A stretch of 27,334 nt of DNA from Acidobacteriota bacterium (GCA_023391155.1 JAEWBM010000098.1:1-27334), one strand, 5' to 3'; shown: positions 4,560 through 13,434, counted from the first letter of the stretch. Made by a program: numbers and translations. Notes: generated by a model from the letters alone, not told the origin.

Positions 4560-6800
4560 ATGGACCGCGAGAGCATTTCGAAATTTACAAAGATCGTCGT
4601 TATCGTGCTCGGCGCGATCTGTACACTGGCGGCTGTCGCGACGCTGCCATCGTCGGCGTTTACGTGGGGGTATCTCTTCATCACCGCATTCGGCATTCTC
4701 GTTGCTCCGCGGATGAGTTTGACGCTGCCGAGGTCAAAGTTCGCGATCAGCTTTTCGGACGCCCTCGTCTTTTTGACTTTGTTGCTTTACGGCGGGCAGG
4801 CGGCTATCGTGTTTGCGGTTATCGAGACAGCGGCGAATTGCCTCTTCCTAAGATCGCGGGGCTTCCCTTTCGGCAAGTTGATGATCCCGACGAATGTGTC
4901 GCTGAATGCGATCTCGACGGGCATCACCATCTTTATCTGGATGCAGTTCCAGCTATCGTCGTTTGGGCCGCTGGACATTTCAAAGACACAGCACCTGATC
5001 TCGGCCCTCGGGCTGTTGGCGGTAATACAATTTCTAGGCTCATCGGTCCTGGCCGCGGCGTTTCAGTCCCTAAAGGATGGTTCGAGCCTGTGGGAGACGT
5101 GGCGGCGCGATTGTTTTACCAGCTCGATGACGCAGATCGTCGGTGCGGGCCTCGCGGGCATCCTGTATAAGCTGATCCATTTCGGCGACCTGATGACCAC
5201 GGCAATCGCGTTCCTGGCACTTGCGGTCGCTTATCTGAATTACCGACAATCGATCGCCGAGATAAATCAGGCTATCGCGAACGTCGAGGAGGCCGAGCGT
5301 CAGAAAGCGGAAGCCGAACGTGAACGTCGCCGCGAAGCCGAAAGCTACGCCAACGAACTGGCGATCTCGCTTGAAAAGGAGGCAAGAGCGAACGACGCAC
5401 TTCGGAAGAGCGAAAAAGATTTTCAGTTCGCCGCCTTGCACGATTCGCTAACCGGGCTTGCCAACCGCAAATTGCTGAACGACATTCTTCGCTCGATGAT
5501 CGATACGTATAAGGAAGACCCAACGGCGAACTTCCAAGTGCTGTTTCTCGATATCCGCAGCTTTAAAAATATTAATGACACGCTCGGGCATACGATCGGC
5601 GACAAGGTTCTTGCGATCGCGGCAAAACGCTTTGAACGGGTGGTGAACGACACCGACACTGTTGCCCGCATCGGCGGGGACGAGTTCGCAATAATCCTCC
5701 GCGACCTGGCGACGACCGGAAAGGCTCAGAAAGTCGCCCGCAAGATACACAGAAGTATTACCCAGCCTTTCTCGCTCAACGGCAACAAGATCTCGATAGA
5801 CGTAAATATCGGTATCGCCCCGTGCGATGCGGAATACAGCACGCCTGAAGAGATACTTCGCGACGCAGATATCGCGATGCATTATGCGAAGGAAAGGAAG
5901 GAGGGGCCGGCGGTCTTTACCAAGGAACTGCGGCACCGCTTCCTGGAACGCGTGCGTTTCGAAATGGACCTTCGTCACGCGGTCGAGCGGGATGAGCTGT
6001 CGATGTATTATCAGCCGATAGTTTCCCTGTCGGACGGGCGGCTTGTGGGATTTGAGGCCCTGCTCAGGTGGAACCATCCGGAATTTGGCTGGATCCCGCC
6101 GTCGAAGTTCATACCCATCGCCGAAAGTTCGGACCTGATCCAGCCGATCACGGTCTGGATCTTGAAAGAGACCACGCGGCAGATCGCCGAATGGCAGCGT
6201 ATATCGCCGGATTACCGGTCGCTGATGGTCAGCGTTAATATTTCTGGCCGGCATCTGAAGAACGATAACCTGATCGACGACATCGAGGTGGCACTTGAAG
6301 ATTCGGGGATCGACCCGCGAACGCTCAAGCTTGAGTTTACCGAGAGCACGGCGATGGAAAACGCCGAGCACACGATCAATCTTCTAAAGCGGCTGAAGCA
6401 GATCGGCGTTCAGCTGAGCATTGACGACTTTGGAACCGGCTATTCATCGTTGAGCTACCTCCATCGCCTGCCTGTAGACACGCTGAAAATCGACCGTTCA
6501 TTCGTAACGGACGTCGGCGAGCAGGGTGAGAATTCGGGCATACTGCAGACGATCATCTCGCTGGCGAAAAATTTAAAGATGCGGGTCGTCGCGGAAGGGA
6601 TCGAGACCCGGCCCCAGCTTGCAGTCCTTCAGAATCTCGGCTGCGACTATGGCCAGGGCTACCTACTTTCAAAACCGAAGCCGTCACTGGACATCGAGCG
6701 TGCGCTCTATGAACGCCCCTCGTGGCTGCCGTACGGCACCACCGTGGAATCCGCTACCCGCCAGGACACTCAGGTCGAAGACCGGCTCCCGGTATTCTGA
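4560..6800 (+). CDS. Membrane-anchored GGDEF-EAL protein (c-di-GMP turnover)
   Basis: This 746-residue protein has about six or seven membrane helices in residues 10-226 (a MASE-like sensor region), a charged coiled coil at 228-285, a GGDEF domain (about 290-455) and an EAL domain (about 465-720). GGDEF is intact at 372-376, but the first metal-binding motif reads DIRSFK (331-336) instead of the common DLDRFK, keeping the first Asp. The EAL domain has E499-A-L, the EFTES Glu, DDFGTGYSS (622-630), K in TLKIDRSF and EGIET, so phosphodiesterase activity is expected. Which activity dominates cannot be read from sequence. There is no Shine-Dalgarno sequence before the ATG. It lies beside the GIIVAG gene, which may link it to biofilm or surface traits. 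Confidence 0.93.
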   Translation: MDRESISKFTKIVVIVLGAICTLAAVATLPSSAFTWGYLFITAFGILVAPRMSLTLPRSKFAISFSDALVFLTLLLYGGQAAIVFAVIETAANCLFLRSRGFPFGKLMIPTNVSLNAISTGITIFIWMQFQLSSFGPLDISKTQHLISALGLLAVIQFLGSSVLAAAFQSLKDGSSLWETWRRDCFTSSMTQIVGAGLAGILYKLIHFGDLMTTAIAFLALAVAYLNYRQSIAEINQAIANVEEAERQKAEAERERRREAESYANELAISLEKEARANDALRKSEKDFQFAALHDSLTGLANRKLLNDILRSMIDTYKEDPTANFQVLFLDIRSFKNINDTLGHTIGDKVLAIAAKRFERVVNDTDTVARIGGDEFAIILRDLATTGKAQKVARKIHRSITQPFSLNGNKISIDVNIGIAPCDAEYSTPEEILRDADIAMHYAKERKEGPAVFTKELRHRFLERVRFEMDLRHAVERDELSMYYQPIVSLSDGRLVGFEALLRWNHPEFGWIPPSKFIPIAESSDLIQPITVWILKETTRQIAEWQRISPDYRSLMVSVNISGRHLKNDNLIDDIEVALEDSGIDPRTLKLEFTESTAMENAEHTINLLKRLKQIGVQLSIDDFGTGYSSLSYLHRLPVDTLKIDRSFVTDVGEQGENSGILQTIISLAKNLKMRVVAEGIETRPQLAVLQNLGCDYGQGYLLSKPKPSLDIERALYERPSWLPYGTTVESATRQDTQVEDRLPVF

Positions 6801-6810
6801 ACCGCCGATT

Positions 6811-6838
6811 TTGTTCACCCGGACAACCGAACTATAAT
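6811..6838 (+). promoter_or_regulatory. Sigma-70-type promoter of the prolyl oligopeptidase gene
   Basis: TTGTTC (6811-6816) and a perfect TATAAT (6833-6838) are spaced by 16 bp, 36 bp before the ATG at 6875. The gene therefore seems to be transcribed independently of the GGDEF-EAL gene that ends 10 bp upstream. Confidence 0.55.
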
Positions 6839-6840
6839 TA

Positions 6841-6858
6841 TCGAAAATTCATTTTCGA
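6841..6858. promoter_or_regulatory. 18-bp palindrome at the predicted transcription start
   Basis: TCGAAAAT (6841-6848) and ATTTTCGA (6851-6858) are perfect inverted repeats around TC. The palindrome begins 3 bp after the -10 box, the place where a repressor would block transcription. As RNA it would form a small hairpin before the start codon. Confidence 0.45.
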
Positions 6859-6874
6859 GAGGTTCACCAGTCCG

Positions 6875-8989
6875 ATGATCAAAAAGGCCCTTGCTGCAGC
6901 AGCGCTTTCTTCCTTCCTTACCCTCACATTTCCGGCACAGACCGCGTTTAAATATCCTGAGGCCCGCAAGGCCGACGTCGTTGAGGATTATCACGGCGTC
7001 AAGGTTGCGGATCCGTATCGCTGGATGGAGGACACCGGTTCGACCGAGACCCAGGCGTGGATCGAGGCTCAAAACAAGCTCACAAACGAATACCTGGGCA
7101 CGATCAGCCAGCGAGACGCTTTGCGGAAGCGGCTGACGGAACTGTGGGACTACGAACGCATCTCGGCGCCGTCGAAGATCGGCGACAAGTATATATATTC
7201 GCGGAACGACGGCCTACAAAATCAGAGCGTTCTCTATATCACGGATTCGATCGACGATCCGGGCAAGGTGTTCTTTGATCCGAACAAGCTTTCCGAAGAC
7301 GGTACCGCGGCACTTAGCGGTTCGTCATTCACACACGATGGTAAGCTTTGGGCTTACGGGGTCGCTCGCTCGGGCAGTGACCGTACGGAATGGCGGATAA
7401 TGAACGTCGAGACCGGCGAGCACCTAAGCGACACGCTGCGGCCGAATCGGCAAGGCGGCGTTGCATGGCTAAAGGACAACTCGGGATTTTTCTATAGCCG
7501 CTTCCCCGACGCCGAAGAGGGTGCAGAACTCAAGAGCCAAAACTTCTATCAGAAAATGTACTTCCACAAGCTGGGGACTCCGCAGTCGGAAGACAAGGTC
7601 GTTTATGAACGGCCGGATAACAAGGAATATTTTGTCGGCGGGCAGGTTAGCGAAGACGGCAATTGGCACATCATCACGGTGGGCCAGGGCACTCGGCGGA
7701 TGAACATGGTCTATTTCCGCGACCTGACAAAAGCGGACCAGCCGATCAGGCCGCTGATCACGGATCTCTCGGCATCTTACGGCTTCATCGGCAACGACGG
7801 TTCGGTCTTTTATTTCCAGACCGATAAGGACGCAGCGCTCGGCAAGATCGTCTCCGTTGACGTGAGCAAAGAAAAACCCGAATGGAAGGTGATCGTGCCT
7901 GAGGGCAAAGAAACGCTCCGCGGCGTCAGCTTTATCAATAATTCCTTCGTATTGAACTACCTCAAGGATGCGTATACCCAGATCCGCATCGTCGATACCG
8001 CCGGCAAGCACATCCGCAACGTCGATCTGCCGGGCATCGGCTCAGCCGGAGGGTTCGGAGGCAAGCGTGACGATACCGAAACGTTCTACTCCTATTCAAG
8101 CTATAACGCACCGCCGACGATCTATCGTTACGATATGAAGACCGGTAAGAGCACGCTGTTCCGCGAATCGCCGGTGAAGTTCGACCCGAGCCAATTTGAG
8201 GTCAAGCAGGTCTTTTACACGAGCAAGGACGGCACCCGCGTGCCGATGTTCATAACGCACAAGAAAGGGCTGAAGCTCGATGGCACGAACCCTACGCTGC
8301 TTTACGGCTATGGCGGTTTTAATATACCGATGACGCCGGGCTTTTCGGTCGCGCGTATCCCGTGGCTCGAAATGGGCGGGGTTTATGCGGTGGCAAACCT
8401 CCGCGGCGGGAGCGAATACGGCAAAGAGTGGTGGGAGAACGGCGCAAAGCTTAAGAAGCAGAACGTCTTTGACGATTTCATCGCGGCAGGCGAATGGCTG
8501 ATCGCTAATAAATATACATCGACGTCGAAGTTGGCGATCCAGGGCGGTTCGAACGGCGGCCTACTGGTTGGAGCGGTGCTGAATCAGCGCCCCGATCTTT
8601 TTGGTGCGGCGCTGCCGGCGGTGGGGGTGATGGATATGGTGCGGTTCCCGAAATTCACGATCGGATGGGCATGGACATCCGATTACGGTTCGCCGGACAA
8701 TGAAGAAGAGTTCCGGGCGCTATATGCATACTCGCCGCTTCATAATGTAAAAGAGGGAGCGAAATACCCGCCGACGCTTGTTACAACGGCCGACACGGAC
8801 GACCGCGTCTTCCCTGCTCATAGCTTCAAATATGCCGCGGCGTTGCAGGCGGCCCAGGGCGGCAACGCCCCGGTGCTGATCCGTATCGAAACGAAGGCCG
8901 GCCACGGTGCGGGCAAACCCACCACAAAACAGATCGAGGAACAGGTCGACATCTACGGATTTCTGATGAAGAGCCTCGATATGAAGTAG
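6875..8989 (+). CDS. Prolyl oligopeptidase, family S9A, secreted
   Basis: The 704-residue enzyme has an N-terminal signal peptide (MIKKALAAAALSSFLTLTFPAQT), then the YPEARK...V..YHG..V.DPYRWMED start of S9A peptidases, a seven-bladed propeller (about 95-440) and an alpha/beta-hydrolase domain. The catalytic triad is Ser559 in GGSNGG, Asp642 or Asp643 in DTDDRV and His677 in AGHGAG, in the same order and nearly the same positions as in porcine prolyl oligopeptidase. Such enzymes cut short peptides after proline; with a signal peptide it should act in the periplasm or outside. The ATG at 6875 was chosen because the signal peptide then starts the protein; the longer reading frame runs back into the GGDEF-EAL gene. 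It is monocistronic, with a strong terminator after it. Confidence 0.95.
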   Translation: MIKKALAAAALSSFLTLTFPAQTAFKYPEARKADVVEDYHGVKVADPYRWMEDTGSTETQAWIEAQNKLTNEYLGTISQRDALRKRLTELWDYERISAPSKIGDKYIYSRNDGLQNQSVLYITDSIDDPGKVFFDPNKLSEDGTAALSGSSFTHDGKLWAYGVARSGSDRTEWRIMNVETGEHLSDTLRPNRQGGVAWLKDNSGFFYSRFPDAEEGAELKSQNFYQKMYFHKLGTPQSEDKVVYERPDNKEYFVGGQVSEDGNWHIITVGQGTRRMNMVYFRDLTKADQPIRPLITDLSASYGFIGNDGSVFYFQTDKDAALGKIVSVDVSKEKPEWKVIVPEGKETLRGVSFINNSFVLNYLKDAYTQIRIVDTAGKHIRNVDLPGIGSAGGFGGKRDDTETFYSYSSYNAPPTIYRYDMKTGKSTLFRESPVKFDPSQFEVKQVFYTSKDGTRVPMFITHKKGLKLDGTNPTLLYGYGGFNIPMTPGFSVARIPWLEMGGVYAVANLRGGSEYGKEWWENGAKLKKQNVFDDFIAAGEWLIANKYTSTSKLAIQGGSNGGLLVGAVLNQRPDLFGAALPAVGVMDMVRFPKFTIGWAWTSDYGSPDNEEEFRALYAYSPLHNVKEGAKYPPTLVTTADTDDRVFPAHSFKYAAALQAAQGGNAPVLIRIETKAGHGAGKPTTKQIEEQVDIYGFLMKSLDMK

Positions 8990-9014
8990 GCGCGATCAGT
9001 TGAACCGGATCTGA

Positions 9015-9046
9015 ACGGCGCTCTTAACCGGGCGCCGTTTTTTTTT
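9015..9046 (+). terminator. Intrinsic terminator of the prolyl oligopeptidase gene
   Basis: ACGGCGC (9015-9021) pairs with GCGCCGT (9032-9038), followed by a run of nine T residues (9038-9046). The end of the T-run overlaps the stop codon of the convergent minus-strand amidase gene. Confidence 0.88.
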
Positions 9047-9545
9047 ATACCGGCGGTGAAATCGTGCGCGTCGATCCCGCTTCCCAAAGCGCTGCCTCGT
9101 GGGCGATCGCAAAATAATCGTGGTCTTTTTCACCATAGGCCAGGTTCTTGCCATTCCAGAGCGTGAAATGGCCTGTGGCGTCTTTCCAGCCGGAGACGCG
9201 AAAGCCGATTATCCCCTTGATCCCCGCAAATGCGCTTTTGTCGATCGGCTTTTTTGAGTTCACGGTGGGCTGGCCGTAGGTCTTGACCATATAGTCCCAG
9301 AATTCTTTGACCCGAAGGCCGTACCACATTTTGTCCTTGCCTTGCCGCGTACGAAACGGTTTGGTCCAGACCGGTATCGGGTGGCCGAGATAATTGAGCG
9401 GGCGGCTGATGCGAATGATGCAGGTGTTCTCGAGGTTTGGATCATTCACGCTGCCGCCGGCAAGTTCGCGCACCTGCGCGGCGGTGAAACCCTCACCAAA
9501 ATAGAAGCTATCTAGAAGTGCGTGGTCGGGAAGTTTCTTTGGCAT
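9045..9545 (-). CDS. Tae4-like peptidoglycan amidase (T6SS effector family)
   Basis: The 166-residue protein has the features of the Tae4 family of NlpC/P60-fold DL-endopeptidases: the catalytic cysteine in ENTCIIRISRPLNYLG (Cys42), a central KKPIDKSAFAGIKGIIGFRVSG segment, and the catalytic histidine in ATGHFTLWNG (His126), followed by Asp141/Asp143 as third-residue candidates. Characterised Tae4 proteins are delivered by type VI secretion and cut the D-Glu-mDAP bond of rival peptidoglycan. No signal peptide is visible, as is normal for such effectors. There is no Tai4-type immunity gene, VgrG, Hcp or PAAR gene in the window. It lies 59 bp downstream of a class A PBP on the same strand and has a perfect AGGAGG seven bases before the ATG. 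A role in the cell's own wall remodelling is the alternative. Confidence 0.8.
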   Translation of the reverse strand: MPKKLPDHALLDSFYFGEGFTAAQVRELAGGSVNDPNLENTCIIRISRPLNYLGHPIPVWTKPFRTRQGKDKMWYGLRVKEFWDYMVKTYGQPTVNSKKPIDKSAFAGIKGIIGFRVSGWKDATGHFTLWNGKNLAYGEKDHDYFAIAHEAALWEAGSTRTISPPV

Positions 9546-9604
9546 TTTCGGCCCTCCTTAGGTTGTATAAGGGTGACCGGCCTCAACAGGGATTTTGCGA
9601 AGAA

Positions 9605-12442
9605 TTATCGATGCAGTGGGCAAAACTCTTTTGGTTCCGAGCCTTCCTTGAAGGTGCGCTGGTCTCGCTCGGGACAATTTATCGTTGCCCTGAGCCCGGT
9701 GATGATACAAACGCTGACCGAAACGCCGGTATTGAGCGTCACGGGCGCTCGCGTGTTGGCCCGTTCGCGGGAACGCTCGGTTCTCATCTCGGGCGATGGC
9801 ACCTCGGGCTGCTCTGAGCTTTCCTGCCAAGTCTCGGTTACCGGTGTCGGCGAGGCTTCTACTTCAGCGTCGGGGTCGAAAGCGGGGTCCTCGACCAAAC
9901 GTTTGATGGGTATAGTTCCGCCGATAAAATATTCCACGCGGCGAAATTCGGCCGGCACATCGGTAACGAATATTTGTTTTGGTGGCGACGTGTCAATGGT
10001 CGCCCAGGCCGGGTCTTCCTCTATCGAGCGGTCAACCGCGGCATCCTGAGGTTCCGCGGGCTCTTCTTCTTCTACCGGCTCAACGCCGTCGAGTTCACGG
10101 ACGAGTGTACCGAACCGGGTGTCGATCTCGGCCTTTCGAATGCCGGCCGGCATCGGCCAGTCGCCGTTCCATTCGGGGTACATATCGAGAGCCGCTTTCA
10201 TGAACTCGGCCCAGATCGGCATCGCGGATTCGGACCCGGTCATTCGGAGATCGTCGTTGTCGTCAAAGCCTACGTACACGACGGTAACGAGTTCGGGGGT
10301 AAATCCGACGAACCAGCCGTCGCGGGACGTTCCGGTCTTACCGGCAAAAGCGCGTCCCTCTGAATTCGAAAAGCCCCAAGCCTTAACCTCAGCCGCCGTC
10401 CCGCGGTTGACGACGTCCTTCATTATGTCGTTCAGGATATAAGCCACGTCGGGCCGTACCACCTGCTTTTTATCAGGCTCCGGGGCGACACGGGTCTCGC
10501 CGTCGCCGGCGGTGATCCGCGTGATCGGTGTTGGCAGAACGCGGTCGCCGAGATTAGCGAACATCGTGTAGCCGGTCGCGACCTGCAGCGGCGTTGCCTC
10601 TGCGGTGCCGAGGGCCATCGAGGGGTATGCCTTTTCGACCTTGGGAAGGCCGGCCTTCGCGGCAAGGTTCATCACGCGTCCGATGTTCACCTGCATCGCG
10701 ACGTCGACCGTGATCGTGTTCTTGCTCCTGACCAGTGCGTCGCGGAGCGTTATCTCGGCATTCGAAAAGGTATCGCCGTAATTGTTGGGAGCATAAGTGT
10801 TATGGTCGAAGGCGAAGACCTTTTTCTCGTCTTTGAGAACGGTCGCGGCGGTGAATACCCGAGATGCGGGTTCATATGCCGAATTTATTGCCTGAGCGTA
10901 AACGAAAGGTTTGAAAACGGAACCCGGCTGCCGCATGGCGTTTGTTGCACGGTTAAATTGATTCTGTTCATAATTGCGGCCGCCGACCATGGCTACGATC
11001 TCGCCCGTTTTCGGACGGATCGATACAAGCGCCGCATTCAAATTACCCGGCTCCTTTTTCTTGAAGTAACGTTTTTCAAGTTGCTCGACGCGGCGGGCCA
11101 CGGTCTCGTAGGCGATACGCTGAAGGTCGGGATCGATCGAGGTGTAAACGCGGAGATGTTGCAGCGCCTCGGGGTCGCTAACCATCTTCGGCAGCTCGTC
11201 GATCACGTGCTGCGCAAAGTAGGCCATACCCTGTTTGTCCTGGGCCCGCGTCGGCGTTTTGAGCTGGAGAGGGCGGCTCCTTGCACTTAGGTACTGCGCC
11301 TCGCTGATCTCGCCGGCTTCGAGCATCGACATCAGGACCTGATTTCGGCGCTCCTCGACGCGGTCGGTGTTTTTATACGGGTTATACCGGTTGGGGCTGC
11401 GTAAGATGCCCGCAAGGAAAGCGGCCTCGTGCAGTTCGAGCTGCGAGACATCCTTGTCGAAATAGGCGGCGGCCGCCTCTCCGACTCCATAAATCGCGAC
11501 GCCTGTCTGCTGGCCGAGGTAGACCTGATTTGCGTATAGGGTGAAGATCTCTTCTTTAGTCAGGCGGGTTTCGAGAATGACCGACATATAGGCCTCGGTC
11601 AGCTTTCGCTCGAGCGTGGGGTCGTTCGTAAGCAGCAGGTTTTTAACGAGCTGCTGCGTAATCGATGAACCGCCCTGATTTGCAAGCGGAGAATCGTCCG
11701 CCTCGCCGTCATATCGCCGCCAGAGTGCCCGGGCAATTCCGCGAAAGTTGACGCCGTAGTGGTCAAAAAAGGCGCGGTCCTCAGTGACCGTGATCGCCTT
11801 CACCAGGTGCGGAGGTATGTCGGCAAACTTCACCGTCTTTCGGCGTCCGTCGCCCTCGGCTGCGATGGTGCTGAGCACTTTTGGCTCGAGAAGCGCCTTT
11901 TTAACCTCGGCGGTAGTTCCCAAGTCGGTGATCGAGGCGACGGACTTCCCGTTCTTGGAAAATGAGACCGAAAGCTCGGGAAACATCTTTTTCCCGTCGA
12001 TCACTGCTGTGATGCCGGGTTCGATGATAAGCTTTGCACCGTCCACCCAATAGCGGCTTCGGGAAAGGTCGGCCTTGTCATTCTTTGCGATGTAGCCCGC
12101 CGATCGCAGATATTCGATCAGCTGCTGCATCGATCGCTCCTCGCCCTCTCGCAAGGTCTTGGGAGCGGAGTAAATTCCCGCCGTCGGGGTGAAGACCTCG
12201 CCGCTCAACAGGCGGCGATCGATGCGGTCAGAGAAATCGAACCAGAAATAGGTAAGCGTTAGAAATGCGGTGACGGCAAAAATGCCCGCAAATGTCAGCG
12301 TCCAGCCATTAAAGATATAGCCGAGCACCCGCCGAAACAATGTGGGCGGCGGTGCCTTATAAGATGCGACCCGGCGCCCGCTTTTCCAGCCTTTCGGCGG
12401 AAGCTTAGAACGCCTGCTGCGTGTTTGGTATTGGTTCTGCAT
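9605..12442 (-). CDS. Bifunctional penicillin-binding protein, class A (PBP1-type)
   Basis: The 945-residue protein polymerises and cross-links peptidoglycan at the inner membrane. It has a basic cytoplasmic tail, one membrane helix (about 47-68), a UB2H-like region (about 85-145, as in PBP1b), a GT51 transglycosylase domain with Glu221 in VTEDRAFFDHYG and GGSSITQQLVKN (257-268), and a transpeptidase domain with SVFK (Ser508-Lys511), SKN (573-575) and KTGT (702-705). After about residue 760 comes an acidic, Pro-rich tail ending in a segment with three cysteines (CIITG...NCPER...EFCPLHR), found at the end of some PBPs. It heads a possible unit with the downstream Tae4-like amidase. Its divergent promoter region is shared with the SDR-waaF-gmhB operon. 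Confidence 0.95.
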   Translation of the reverse strand: MQNQYQTRSRRSKLPPKGWKSGRRVASYKAPPPTLFRRVLGYIFNGWTLTFAGIFAVTAFLTLTYFWFDFSDRIDRRLLSGEVFTPTAGIYSAPKTLREGEERSMQQLIEYLRSAGYIAKNDKADLSRSRYWVDGAKLIIEPGITAVIDGKKMFPELSVSFSKNGKSVASITDLGTTAEVKKALLEPKVLSTIAAEGDGRRKTVKFADIPPHLVKAITVTEDRAFFDHYGVNFRGIARALWRRYDGEADDSPLANQGGSSITQQLVKNLLLTNDPTLERKLTEAYMSVILETRLTKEEIFTLYANQVYLGQQTGVAIYGVGEAAAAYFDKDVSQLELHEAAFLAGILRSPNRYNPYKNTDRVEERRNQVLMSMLEAGEISEAQYLSARSRPLQLKTPTRAQDKQGMAYFAQHVIDELPKMVSDPEALQHLRVYTSIDPDLQRIAYETVARRVEQLEKRYFKKKEPGNLNAALVSIRPKTGEIVAMVGGRNYEQNQFNRATNAMRQPGSVFKPFVYAQAINSAYEPASRVFTAATVLKDEKKVFAFDHNTYAPNNYGDTFSNAEITLRDALVRSKNTITVDVAMQVNIGRVMNLAAKAGLPKVEKAYPSMALGTAEATPLQVATGYTMFANLGDRVLPTPITRITAGDGETRVAPEPDKKQVVRPDVAYILNDIMKDVVNRGTAAEVKAWGFSNSEGRAFAGKTGTSRDGWFVGFTPELVTVVYVGFDDNDDLRMTGSESAMPIWAEFMKAALDMYPEWNGDWPMPAGIRKAEIDTRFGTLVRELDGVEPVEEEEPAEPQDAAVDRSIEEDPAWATIDTSPPKQIFVTDVPAEFRRVEYFIGGTIPIKRLVEDPAFDPDAEVEASPTPVTETWQESSEQPEVPSPEMRTERSRERANTRAPVTLNTGVSVSVCIITGLRATINCPERDQRTFKEGSEPKEFCPLHR

Positions 12443-12482
12443 TGGAGCCGGATCGCTGAAGAATTAGTGAGGTTTCGGTTTT

Positions 12483-12530
12483 TTGCGGTTGCCCTGTAAA
12501 ATTTTATAGGTTTTACCTTTACGATGTCCA
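12483..12530. promoter_or_regulatory. Overlapping divergent promoter candidates
   Basis: For the PBP gene (minus strand), TGGACA (12525-12530) and TATAAA (12503-12508) are spaced by 16 bp. For the SDR gene (plus strand), TTGCGG (12483-12488) and TATAGG (12505-12510) are also spaced by 16 bp. Both -10 boxes fall on the same AT-rich palindrome TAAAATTTTA (12497-12506), so the two promoters would compete. Confidence 0.4.
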
Positions 12531-12543
12531 GCTTTTTGATCTT

Positions 12544-13434
12544 ATGAAGATCCTCGTTACCGGCGGGAGCGGCTATCTTGGCACGCATGTTCGCCGGCAT
12601 TTTAGTGCCGACGACCTGTCGCGCCGGACGGGTTCAGACATCCTGAACCTTCACGACGCGCGGCGGGCCGCTGATTATGACGTTGTCATCCATCTCGCGG
12701 CTCGGATGGACCGTTCACCCGATGCGGCCGAAGAGGTATTTCTGACCAATGTCGAGGGCACCATAAATCTACTCAAGGCGATACGTAAAGACGCGGTATT
12801 CATTTTCGCATCGACAAAGGACGTGTATGGGCGGTTCGCGGACAACTATCGGCAGGTGCCCGAGACATGCGAAACGCTCTATTCGGGACAATCGCCGCTG
12901 GAATGGTCCAAACTAATAGCTGAACGGTACGTCGAGTATTATGCACACCAGCGGCGGTTCCGGTCTTGCATTTTCCGTCTTTCGACGCCCTATGCACCAC
13001 CGTCCGACTTGAACACGCCGAACATCGTCGGGCACATCGCGGAATCGATCGACCGGGGTGAAGCTATCCGGCTGCCGGGAAAGGGCCGGCCGCGGCGGGA
13101 CCTGCTGCATGTCGATGACCTTAGCTCAGCTTGCGAAGCGTTTATGGATTCGGTCATCCGGCACGGGCTTTACAATCTCGGCGGGGGGCCGGCCAATGCT
13201 GTATCACTTCGCGTGCTCGTCGAAAAAATGGAAGAGGCGTCGAACGCGCAAGCGGTGATTGACGAGGAGCATCCGCTGCCGGACCCCGTGCCGTTCAACT
13301 ATGTAACTGATATTTCCCGCGTGACCCAGGAGTTGGACTGGTCGCCGCGGATCACGGTCGAAGACGGCCTTAAAACGCTTTTCGAACAAAGTCCTGAGGC
13401 CTCGGACGAGCAGGCAAACGCGGCGGACGTATGA
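12544..13434 (+). CDS. NAD-dependent epimerase/dehydratase-fold protein lacking the catalytic Tyr
   Basis: The 296-residue protein has the extended SDR fold: the Rossmann motif TGGSGYLG (6-13), HLAA (50-53), FIFAST (86-91) and RRDLLHVDDLSSA, typical of nucleotide-sugar epimerases such as GalE. The usual SPYGxSK motif reads SPLEWSK, so the catalytic tyrosine is Leu119 while Lys123 remains. Normal SDR proton transfer should be lost or done by another residue. The gene overlaps waaF by 4 bp (ATGA, 13431-13434) and so belongs to an LPS-heptose operon; a sugar-nucleotide substrate or a regulatory role is inferred. It does not resemble HldD closely. Confidence 0.82.
   Translation: MKILVTGGSGYLGTHVRRHFSADDLSRRTGSDILNLHDARRAADYDVVIHLAARMDRSPDAAEEVFLTNVEGTINLLKAIRKDAVFIFASTKDVYGRFADNYRQVPETCETLYSGQSPLEWSKLIAERYVEYYAHQRRFRSCIFRLSTPYAPPSDLNTPNIVGHIAESIDRGEAIRLPGKGRPRRDLLHVDDLSSACEAFMDSVIRHGLYNLGGGPANAVSLRVLVEKMEEASNAQAVIDEEHPLPDPVPFNYVTDISRVTQELDWSPRITVEDGLKTLFEQSPEASDEQANAADV

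Noticed and set aside
5448..6371. 307-residue minus-strand ORF inside the GGDEF-EAL gene
   Set aside because: It is antisense to a gene with intact catalytic motifs and shows no domain; high-GC coding DNA often leaves such open frames.
12577..12600. Second TTGGCAC-like match in the SDR gene start
   Set aside because: It lies inside coding sequence, the -12 half (TTCGC) is poor, and no suitable downstream gene start fits.
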